7,019 nt of DNA from CAYQTO01 sp964420455 (lineage in GTDB: Bacteria > Sumerlaeota > Sumerlaeia > SLMS01), in assembly GCA_964420455.1 (NCBI GenBank), contig CAYQTO010000173.1, positions 1 through 7,019 of the forward strand. Direction: 5' to 3'. The notes beneath the pieces were generated by a model. The model saw only the letters and a program-made list of their open reading frames with translations. It was not told the DNA's origin and searched no databases. A program made the translations under genes and the position numbers. Below are positions 1 through 5,750 of the stretch, piece after piece (position 1 is the stretch's first letter; every line of letters begins with the position of its first letter).

Positions 1-1
1 G

Positions 2-718
2 CGCATGTTGATCCTTGGGGAAACCGGAGTTCCGGAGGAGGGGATGGGCGCCATTCCCCGTCAAATTTCCGCGGCAATCCCGACCGAATTGCAGCATTAC
101 TCCCAAAAAGTATCAAAGGTTGGAAGGCGAATTGTCGTTTTGGAGAACGGTTTTGAAATCCTCTGTCGATTTGTTGTCATAGCTGTGGAAAAGCCGCTTT
201 CGCTGGGATTGATTGGAAGTCAAGACCGGGGCGCTGTCCCAAGATTGTCCAGCAAAGGGGTTTCCTGCGCCTATTTTGCGGCACCAGAGTCCCCCGTTGA
301 GGGGCCGTGGTTGGTGCTCAATGGCGACGGGGATGGGCCCATCAATAACCTCGCGGTGATGACGCAGGTCGCCCCAAGCTACGCTCCAGTCGGTCGACAT
401 CTCATTTCCGCAACGGTTCTCGGGACTGAAGACGTTCAGGAGGAGCTGCTGGTCGACCGAATCCGCGCCAACGCACGGAAATGGTACGGCGATTCCGTGG
501 AGGATTGGGAATTCCTGAGGATTTACCGCATCCCCCACGCACAGCCGACGCAGGAGCCGGGATTTCGCTCGCGCAGGTCATTTCACGGCTTCCCCCGCGA
601 TGGGATCCTGTATGCGGGCGACTATCTGGAAACAGCCTCCCTCAATGGGGCCCTGGTATCCGGTCGGCGGGCTGCCCGGCGAGTGATGAAAGCCCTTCGT
701 CATTCGTCAATCGAATGA
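2..718 (+). CDS. FAD-dependent oxidoreductase, phytoene desaturase/amine oxidase type (5' partial)
   Basis: C-terminal portion of a flavoprotein whose N-terminus, with the Rossmann GxGxxG dinucleotide fold, lies left of the window. The frame is open from base 2; the first ATG at 5 is internal. About 238 residues are visible of a family usually around 450 aa. Recognisable parts, counting from the ATG at 5, are the GMGAIP segment near residue 13 (substrate/FAD domain junction), the NNLAVMTQVAPSYAPVG stretch near 114-130, and a C-terminal FAD-closing segment with YAGDYLETASLNGALVSGRRAA near 202-223, where Gly-Asp contacts the flavin ribityl/phosphate side and SGR caps it. Relatives oxidise or desaturate hydrophobic substrates such as carotenoids or protoporphyrinogen; the substrate here is unknown. 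It ends 233 bp before the regulator start and lies outside the compact operon downstream. Its GC content is lower than that of the genes after 2100. The family call is secure, the function is not. Confidence 0.8.
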   Translation, partial: RMLILGETGVPEEGMGAIPRQISAAIPTELQHYSQKVSKVGRRIVVLENGFEILCRFVVIAVEKPLSLGLIGSQDRGAVPRLSSKGVSCAYFAAPESPVEGPWLVLNGDGDGPINNLAVMTQVAPSYAPVGRHLISATVLGTEDVQEELLVDRIRANARKWYGDSVEDWEFLRIYRIPHAQPTQEPGFRSRRSFHGFPRDGILYAGDYLETASLNGALVSGRRAARRVMKALRHSSIE

Positions 719-808
719 AATCACGCTAATTGTCCGGGCCTGAAGTTCGAGATTCCCCAAGCTTCATAACCGAGACCTGACAAATCATGATTTCGCCAAC
801 ATCTTCCT

Positions 809-837
809 TTGACAGCTTTGCAACCGGATGTTATCGA
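809..837 (+). promoter_or_regulatory. Candidate sigma70-type promoter for the B12-dependent regulator
   Basis: A perfect -35 hexamer TTGACA (809-814) is followed, after a 17-bp spacer, by TATCGA (832-837), which is a weak -10. Transcription from it would start near 844, leaving a leader of about 108 nt before the start codon at 952. It sits in the only low-GC, gene-free stretch upstream of the regulator (719-951), in which I see no other gene, RNA or clear terminator. The -10 match is poor, so this is a suggestion only. Confidence 0.35.
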
Positions 838-936
838 TCCGATGAAGACGTAAAGGAAAGCCCCAATCGAAAAGAGAACGGGTTTCCCCAATTGCCGAGG
901 TCACAAGCGCCTCGTTTGCACGTTTGCCTGCTTTCA

Positions 937-946
937 GGAAGGAAGA
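937..946 (+). promoter_or_regulatory. Ribosome binding site deciding the regulator start
   Basis: The purine run AGGAAGGAAG ends 5 nt before the ATG at 952. The frame stays open upstream to an ATG at 787, but that codon has no Shine-Dalgarno sequence. The extra 55 residues it would add do not resemble the MerR family. This ribosome binding site therefore favours 952. Confidence 0.65.
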
Positions 947-951
947 CCCAG

Positions 952-1967
952 ATGTACCAAAAAGAAGAATTGGAAGATAAGGGCGGAATCAGTATCGGAG
1001 CCCTTGCGCGGGCGACCGGCATCAGCATCCACAGCCTGAGGATGTGGGAGCGCCGCTATGGTGCGCCGACCTCGTATCGTCGTGCGTCGGGCCATCGCCG
1101 CTATCCACAGGATGAAGTCGATCGGTTGCGGGCAGTGGCGCGTGCGCTCGCCGCGGGGTTCCGCGCCTCCGAGGTCGTCCATGCAACAATACCCGACATC
1201 GACCGCCTCCTGGCCGAGGCGGACCGTCACGCCCGCAAGCACCGCCGCGGCGATCACCCGGTCATCGAGACCAACCGGTCCATCATTGACAAGGTCGAGG
1301 AGTGGNNNNNNNNNNGGTCCTCTTCGTGATGCCTTACGACCGTTCAGAGGTCGAGGAGTGGATCGACGCCACCCAGGCCTACGACGAGCACTTCCTGACC
1401 AACGAGTTCCACGATGCGTGGGTGAGCCTGGGTCCGCTGCGGTTCATGACCGATCGCGCGACACCGTTCATCAAGGCAATCGGGGAGGCCTGGCAGTGTG
1501 GCCATCTGCCCGTGAGCCAGGAACACTTCGCCATCGAGCGGCTGGCGGACTTTCTTTCCGCCAAGTGGCGGCGGCTGAACGAGCGCGCCCTCGGGGCCCC
1601 GCTTATTCTGGCCACTCTCCCCAAGGACCAGCACCGCATGGGGCTGTTGATGTGTGCCGCCCTGACGGCCACCAACGAGCGGCGGGTGATCTACCTCGGC
1701 CCGGGGGTGCCCATCGAGGACATTGCCGAGGCGGCGCTGGCCACGGAAGCCCGGGCGGTCTGCATCAGCATCTCGAGCTGCTCGCCAGCCCGTTATGCCG
1801 CAGCCTGCCTCAAGGCGCTCCGCGAAACGCTGCCGCCGGCCATCGACATCGTTTCCGGCGGCACCGGTGCACCCACCAATGTCGGCGGTGGCGTCCTTTA
1901 TTTCCGCGACCTGATGCAGTTCAACGAGTGGATTCGCGACCAGCGGGAAGCCGAGGGCGTCTTCTGA
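952..1967 (+). CDS. litR: LitR/CarH-type MerR-family transcriptional regulator with B12-binding photosensory domain (interrupted by assembly gap)
   Basis: Predicted adenosylcobalamin-dependent light-sensing repressor. Known CarH/LitR proteins bind DNA in the dark as tetramers and fall off when light cleaves the cofactor's Co-C bond. The N-terminal MerR winged helix-turn-helix covers residues 12-75, with SIGALARATG, the recognition segment HSLRMWERRYGAP and the wing SGHRRYP. After a linker and the ten-N gap comes a B12-binding helical bundle with VEEWIDATQAYDEH, LGPLRF and the signature W-x9-EH (W codon 1491, EH codons 1521-1526). The Rossmann B12 domain follows, with DQHRMG (DxHxxG; cobalt-ligand His codon 1632-1634), SIS and a GG pair in VSGGTG. 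The parts before and after the gap are in different frames only because the N run is a placeholder: an in-frame join needs a gap length of 2 modulo 3. There are 118 residues before the gap and 216 after, so the full protein is about 335-340 aa. It probably controls the genes that follow and perhaps itself. Confidence 0.9.
1292..1361 (+). repeat. 14-bp direct repeat flanking the assembly gap
   Basis: AGGTCGAGGAGTGG occurs at 1292-1305, ending exactly at the first N, and again at 1348-1361. Both copies are read in frame as VEEW. Joining the first copy directly to base 1362 would also keep the reading frame. The repeat may be why the assembly broke here, or the intervening 1316-1347 segment may be misplaced. 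Confidence 0.85.
1306..1315. other. Assembly gap (ten N) inside the regulator gene
   Basis: Ten ambiguous bases split the regulator between its linker and its B12-binding helical domain. The length cannot be real if the gene is intact, because the upstream codons are in frame 1 and the downstream codons in frame 3. Automatic gene callers may therefore report two fragments or a false frameshift. Confidence 0.97.
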
Positions 1968-1992
1968 ATCTTTCGTCGTTCTCTCCTTACCA

Positions 1993-2026
1993 GAACGGGC
2001 CCGGAACGGGAATTGGACTTGGCGTC
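1993..2026 (+). promoter_or_regulatory. Putative operator/promoter region of the lipid-photolyase operon
   Basis: In the 141-bp gap between the regulator and the amine oxidase, GAACGGG occurs at 1993-1999 and again at 2004-2010, offset by 11 bp. A degenerate third copy, GGACTTG, lies at 2015-2021 in the same register. Head-to-tail repeats with 11-bp spacing are the operator layout reported for Thermus CarH, although the bases here do not match that operator well. The same stretch can also be read as an ECF-sigma-like promoter: GGAAC at 2003-2007, a 15-bp spacer and CGTC at 2023-2026, which would start transcription about 75 nt before the ATG at 2109. Both readings are inference. The rest of 1968-2108 shows only a run of nine C (2085-2093). 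Confidence 0.3.
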
Positions 2027-2108
2027 ATGGAGATCGCGTGATGTCCCATTTCCGACCTTTTCCGAGCCTAACACCTTGACCGTTCCCCCCCCCGTTTCCA
2101 CGCCCAAC

Positions 2109-3419
2109 ATGCCGATGCGGATCGCCGTGGTCGGCTCCGGGGTGGCGGGCGTGGTCGCGGCCCACCTCCTATCCCGGCGCCACCAGGTGATTCTCTTCGA
2201 AAAGCGCACCCGGCTGGGGGGACACACCCACACGGTGATGATCGAGGATGGGCCCGACGCCGGAACCGCCGTCGATACCGGCTTCATCGTTTGCAACAAC
2301 AAGACATATCCGGAGTTCCACCGTTTTCTCGAGGAACTGCGGGTGCCCTGGCGCTGGAGCAACATGTCCTTTGGCTTCTGGGACGAAGGGACCGGGCTGC
2401 AATACGCGGGGACAGACCTGAACGGCCTGCTGGCGCAGCGGACAAACGCGCTGCGACCGGGCTTTGTTTGGATGCTTTGGGAGATCACCCGATTTGCGCG
2501 TGCGGCCCTGCGGGATCTCGATGCCGGTCGCCTCCGCGGCCTCACGCTCCGAGAATACCTGGATCGCGGCGGATACTCCCAGGGCTTCGTTCGCAACTAC
2601 CTGCTACCCATGGGTGCCGCCATCTGGTCGACCCGAGCCAGCCGCATGCTTCGCTTTCCCGCCGAAACCCTCGTCCGCTTCTTCCGCAACCATGGGCTCC
2701 TTTCGTTCAAGGACCGCCCCCGGTGGCAGACGATTGTCGGCGGCAGCCATCAGTACCTGCGTGCCTTTACCAGCCGCTTTCCCGGAGAGATCCGACTCGG
2801 CACGCGGATCGAGGCCGTGGAGCGACATGAGGACCGCATCTCCCTTCGTCACAAGGACGGTTCGCGCGAGGAGTTCGACCAGGTGGTGTTCGCGACGCAC
2901 GCCGATCAGGTTCTCCCGCTGCTGGCCGACCCCTCGGACGAGGAGAGGCGCCTCTTTGGTGCCTGGTCTTACGAGAAGAACCGCGTGCTGCTCCATACCG
3001 ACGAGTCGGTCATGCCTCCCTTGAGACGCGCCTGGGCCTCGTGGAACTACACACGGGAAGCCCTCGGCGACGAACGGACGGCACTCAGCATGACCTACTA
3101 CATGAACAAGCTTCAGGGCCTACGGACGGAGCGGAGCTACCTGGTGACGCTCAACCGGGCTCGGCCGGTGAACGAGCGCGCCATCCTGCGCGAGCTTGTC
3201 TATACGCATCCCCTCTACACACCGGAATCGCTGGCGACGCAGGAACCCCTCCGTGCGCTTTCCGGCAACCGGCGAACCTGGTTTGCGGGGAGCTACCTTG
3301 GCTACGGCTTCCATGAGGACGCGGTGCGGTCGGCGCTGGCCGTCGCCCGCCGCTTTGCCATCGACTGGGAGACGCCAGCCGAGACATCCCTTGCCCCCGC
3401 GCCCGCGGGGACCAACTGA
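2109..3419 (+). CDS. FAD-dependent amine oxidase family protein (COG2907 type), candidate acyl-chain desaturase
   Basis: Flavoprotein of 436 residues. Features in order: Rossmann motif GSGVAG (9-14), the adenine/ribose loop EKRTRLGGHTHT (31-42), DTGFIVCNNKTYPEF (56-70), WSTRASRMLRFPAETLVRFFRNHGLL (173-198), GGSHQYL (211-217), and the C-terminal FAD segment GSYLGYGFHEDAVRSAL (394-410). It belongs to the group often annotated as NAD/FAD-binding protein that accompanies cyclopropane-synthase-like enzymes. A related flavin amine oxidase-type protein (UfaD) in Rhodobacter is reported to desaturate methyl-branched phospholipid acyl chains on the way to furan fatty acids; that role here is inferred from neighbourhood. 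The start is placed at ATG 2109 (MPMRIAVVGSG), with ATG 2115 equally possible. Neither has a clear Shine-Dalgarno sequence. The frame is open upstream to a TTG at 2013, but that extension is proline-rich and unlike the family. First gene of the compact operon; the methyltransferase begins 41 nt after its stop. Confidence 0.88.
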   Translation: MPMRIAVVGSGVAGVVAAHLLSRRHQVILFEKRTRLGGHTHTVMIEDGPDAGTAVDTGFIVCNNKTYPEFHRFLEELRVPWRWSNMSFGFWDEGTGLQYAGTDLNGLLAQRTNALRPGFVWMLWEITRFARAALRDLDAGRLRGLTLREYLDRGGYSQGFVRNYLLPMGAAIWSTRASRMLRFPAETLVRFFRNHGLLSFKDRPRWQTIVGGSHQYLRAFTSRFPGEIRLGTRIEAVERHEDRISLRHKDGSREEFDQVVFATHADQVLPLLADPSDEERRLFGAWSYEKNRVLLHTDESVMPPLRRAWASWNYTREALGDERTALSMTYYMNKLQGLRTERSYLVTLNRARPVNERAILRELVYTHPLYTPESLATQEPLRALSGNRRTWFAGSYLGYGFHEDAVRSALAVARRFAIDWETPAETSLAPAPAGTN

Positions 3420-3460
3420 ACCCTCCCATTCCCGCCATCGACGGAGATCCCGCCAGACGC

Positions 3461-4735
3461 ATGAGCCTCGCCGAATTTACGCACGAGCACGCGGCCCCGA
3501 AGGGCACCCGGCTCGACGGCCTCGCCCGAACCCTTGTCCACCGCGCCTTCTCGGACCTTCGCCGCGGCACGCTCCGCATTGAGGAACCGGGCCGTGATTC
3601 AGCCCTCTTTGGCGCCGCCGGCACGGGTCCCGATGCCGCCCTCCGCGTTGAAAACCCCGCCTTCTATCGCGAGCTCGCCCTCGGCGGCGACATCGCCCTC
3701 GGCGAAACCTATACCGATGGCCTTTGGGAAACCGGCGACCTGACCGCCGTTCTCTCGGTCTTTGCGGACAACATCGACGCCCGCGGATCCCGGGGCTGGC
3801 GCTCGCCCGCCACTCTTGGCCTCGCCATCACCCGCCGCCTCTTTCACCTTCGCAACCGCAACACCCGCGGCGGTAGTGAACGCAACATCTCCTACCATTA
3901 CGACCTCAGCAACGACTTCTTCCGCCTGTTCCTCGACCGGACCATGACCTACTCCTGCGCGTTGTTCCGAAGCGAGGACGAGACGCTCGAGCAGGCGCAG
4001 TACAACAAGATCCACGCGTTGCTGGACCGGCTCGAGATCGCACCGCGGCACCATCTGCTCGAGATCGGCTCCGGCTGGGGCGCCCTCGCCATCGAGGCCG
4101 TCCGCCGCACCGGATGCCGCGTCACCACCATCACCCTTTCCCGCGAGCAGCAAAAAGTCATCGAGGAACGGATCGCCGCCGAAGGTCTTGCCGATCGTAT
4201 AGACGTCCAGTTTCGCGACTATCGGGAGATGACCGGCAAGTTCGACCGGATCGTCTCGGTCGAGATGCTGGAGGCGGTGGGCCACGAGTATCTGGGCGCG
4301 TTCTTCCGGACCGTCGACCGGCTGCTGAAACGCAATGGCCTCGCCGCCCTCCAGGTGATCACGCTCCCCGACCAGCGATACGACCGGTACCGCCGCAACC
4401 CGGACTGGCTCCAGAAGTACATCTTTCCCGGGGCGGTGGTGCCCTCCCTCGGCGCGATCCAGAGCGCCATGACCACCCACAGCCGGCTGACGCTCCACGA
4501 GGTGGAAAGCATGGGCATCCACTACGCCCGGACGCTGCGCGAGTGGCGACAAGCCTTCCTTGCCCGCCGCGATGAGGTCCTCGCCCTTGGCTTCGACGAG
4601 CGCTTCCTGCGAATGTGGGAATACTACCTGTGCTACTGCGAGGCGGGGTTCGAGCGCCGCATCCTCAACACGGTCCAACTGCTGCTCACGCGGCCCAACA
4701 ACACAACGTTGCGGGTGTATGGCCACGGGGGCTGA
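3461..4735 (+). CDS. Cyclopropane-fatty-acyl-phospholipid synthase family SAM-dependent methyltransferase
   Basis: Protein of 424 residues, the usual length for this family, predicted to transfer a methyl group from S-adenosylmethionine to the double bond of a phospholipid acyl chain at the membrane surface. Visible motifs: YHYDLSNDFF (145-154), MTYSCALF (162-169), SAM motif I LLEIGSGWGA (199-208), SREQ (227-230), SVEMLEAVGHEY (266-277), KYIFPGAVVPS (319-329), YARTLREW (355-362) and YCEAGF (392-397). Aligned by eye with E. coli Cfa, the active-site Cys139, Glu239 and Tyr317 correspond to C166, E271 and Y355. The bicarbonate-binding His266 is replaced by Q298 (LQVITLP in place of LHTIG). It may therefore make a methylated alkene rather than a cyclopropane. 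GGAG lies 14 nt before the ATG, a weak ribosome site. The gene overlaps the next one by 17 nt. Family assignment is very secure; the exact product is not. Confidence 0.93.
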   Translation: MSLAEFTHEHAAPKGTRLDGLARTLVHRAFSDLRRGTLRIEEPGRDSALFGAAGTGPDAALRVENPAFYRELALGGDIALGETYTDGLWETGDLTAVLSVFADNIDARGSRGWRSPATLGLAITRRLFHLRNRNTRGGSERNISYHYDLSNDFFRLFLDRTMTYSCALFRSEDETLEQAQYNKIHALLDRLEIAPRHHLLEIGSGWGALAIEAVRRTGCRVTTITLSREQQKVIEERIAAEGLADRIDVQFRDYREMTGKFDRIVSVEMLEAVGHEYLGAFFRTVDRLLKRNGLAALQVITLPDQRYDRYRRNPDWLQKYIFPGAVVPSLGAIQSAMTTHSRLTLHEVESMGIHYARTLREWRQAFLARRDEVLALGFDERFLRMWEYYLCYCEAGFERRILNTVQLLLTRPNNTTLRVYGHGG

Positions 4736-5102
4736 CCGGCGCCGGATCGCCCTCCTGCGCCTCGTCCGCGACGCCAGCCTGGTCGCCCTCGTCGCCTTCG
4801 CAGGCTACCTCGCCTACGAATTTACCTTCAACCTGCCGAGCGACTTCTGGCTCGTGATGGGCGAGGTCTGGGGCCGCGGGGTTCTCGTGGACCTGTATAT
4901 CTCGCTCGTGATGATGGCCGCCTGGGCGGCCTGGCGCGAGGCCCCCGCCCGGGGCACCGCCATCGCCTGGGTCCTCGCCTTCCTCCTCCTTGGCAACCTC
5001 GCCACGCTCGCCTATGTGGCCCGCGCCGCCCAGCAGGCAATCCAACGCCGCACTCCGCCGGTCTTTTTTCTCGGCATCCATCGCACGGAGGAAGACCCAT
5101 GA
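4719..5102 (+). CDS. Small three-helix membrane protein of unknown function
   Basis: Predicted 127-residue integral membrane protein. After a basic N-terminus (ADRRRIALLRLVRD) hydrophobic segments lie at about 20-36, 55-72 and 81-101. A loop with LPSDFW and the pattern VDLYISLVMMAAWAAWRE sits between helices 1 and 2 and along helix 2. A hydrophilic tail (about 103-127) follows. The helix-2 pattern of Asp-Leu-Tyr followed by Trp and Arg-Glu resembles small DUF1475/DUF2834-like membrane proteins; this was judged by eye and needs a profile search. The ATG at 4719 lies inside the end of the methyltransferase gene (17-nt overlap). Its stop overlaps the next start as ATGA (5099-5102), so the three genes look translationally coupled. 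The open frame continues upstream to 4560 but only within methyltransferase coding sequence. Role unknown; the context suggests membrane lipid modification or export. Confidence 0.75.
   Translation: MATGADRRRIALLRLVRDASLVALVAFAGYLAYEFTFNLPSDFWLVMGEVWGRGVLVDLYISLVMMAAWAAWREAPARGTAIAWVLAFLLLGNLATLAYVARAAQQAIQRRTPPVFFLGIHRTEEDP
5087..5094 (+). promoter_or_regulatory. Ribosome binding site for the chalcone-isomerase-like gene
   Basis: GGAGGAAG, a near-consensus Shine-Dalgarno, ends 4 nt before the ATG at 5099. It lies inside the end of the preceding gene, and start and stop codons overlap as ATGA. This is one of the few strong ribosome sites in the operon. Confidence 0.7.
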
Positions 5103-5698
5103 CCGCCATCCGAACCGTCGCCGCCCTCGTTCTCGCCACGGGCCTCGCCGCCGCCGAGGAACCCCGCGCCGTGTATACGGACGACACCGAGTCGGGCACC
5201 ACCACCGAGCGCGACGTCGCCTTCGCCCGCCGCGCCACCGTCGGCGAGACCGACCTCGTCCTCCGTGGCACCGGCTCCCTCCGCTATTGGGGCTTCCTCG
5301 TCTATACGGCCGGCCTCTATGCCCCCCCGGACGCCCTCCCCGATGACGACATTGCCGCCCAGCCCCACATGATCCGCCTCCATTATCATCGCTCGCTCAC
5401 GGAGGAGAACTTCCGCGAATCGACCACCGAGGGAATCGAGAAGAACAGCCGGACCGATGCGGCCAAACTCGCCGATCCCCTCGACGAAGTGAACGACCTC
5501 TATCGTGACGTGAAGCAAGGCGACGAGTACCGCGTGGTGTACGACCCGGAGGTCGGCGTCTCGCTCTATTTCAACGAGACGTTTCAGGGCACCATCACCG
5601 GCGGCGAGGACTTTGCCCGGGCCTATCTTGGCATCTGGATCGGCCCCGAAGCCCTCAGTTCCTCCATGCGCGACAAGCTTTGGGGGGTCGACGACTGA
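5099..5698 (+). CDS. Secreted chalcone-isomerase-like protein
   Basis: Protein of 199 residues with an N-terminal signal peptide. After MTAIRT comes a hydrophobic stretch (7-19) ending in an Ala-Ala-Ala cleavage-type site before EEP, so the mature protein is likely periplasmic. The body matches the bacterial chalcone-isomerase-like family (Pfam Chalcone_3 type). It has LRGTGSLRYWGFLVYTAGLY (55-74), a strand with RLHYHRSL (93-100), ENFRESTTEGIEKN (103-116), KQGDEYRVVYDPEVGVSLYFNE (139-160) and the closing GGEDFARAYLGIWIG (168-182). Plant members of this fold include fatty-acid-binding proteins from which the isomerase evolved. A lipid-binding or lipid-transferring role beside two acyl-chain enzymes is therefore a reasonable inference; flavonoid chemistry is not expected. 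No catalytic activity can be read from the sequence. The coupling to the membrane protein upstream suggests the two act together. Confidence 0.85.
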   Translation: MTAIRTVAALVLATGLAAAEEPRAVYTDDTESGTTTERDVAFARRATVGETDLVLRGTGSLRYWGFLVYTAGLYAPPDALPDDDIAAQPHMIRLHYHRSLTEENFRESTTEGIEKNSRTDAAKLADPLDEVNDLYRDVKQGDEYRVVYDPEVGVSLYFNETFQGTITGGEDFARAYLGIWIGPEALSSSMRDKLWGVDD

Positions 5699-5750
5699 CC
5701 GGGACGGGCTCTTGCATTGGTGGGTCGCAGCCCCCACGGCAGTGCACTTT

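Noticed and set aside
741..766. Hairpin TGAAGTT...AAGCTTCA after the first gene as a terminator
   Set aside because: The stem is short with a bulge and AT-rich base pairs, and there is no following T tract.
787..951. In-frame upstream start for the regulator at 787
   Set aside because: No Shine-Dalgarno before it, the extra 55 residues are unlike MerR proteins, and it would lie upstream of the candidate promoter. ATG 952 has a good ribosome site.
1058..2041. A long + strand frame overlapping the regulator
   Set aside because: It is an out-of-frame reading, rich in Arg/Pro/Ser and lacking motifs. The MerR and B12-binding motifs are read in the frames annotated for the regulator.
2013..2108. 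N-terminal extension of the amine oxidase from a TTG at 2013
   Set aside because: The extension is proline-rich with no family similarity, and the flavin-binding fold begins directly at MPMRIAVVGSG from ATG 2109.
3599..4726. A 375-codon open frame on the minus strand opposite the methyltransferase
   Set aside because: It is an antisense shadow of a high-GC gene with C-ending codons. The + strand protein has every motif of the cyclopropane synthase family, and the minus-strand translation resembles no family.
5720..5737. Hairpin GTGGG...CCCAC between the chalcone-isomerase-like gene and the photolyase gene
   Set aside because: Only a 5-bp stem with an 8-nt loop and no T tract. It is too weak to call a terminator or attenuator.
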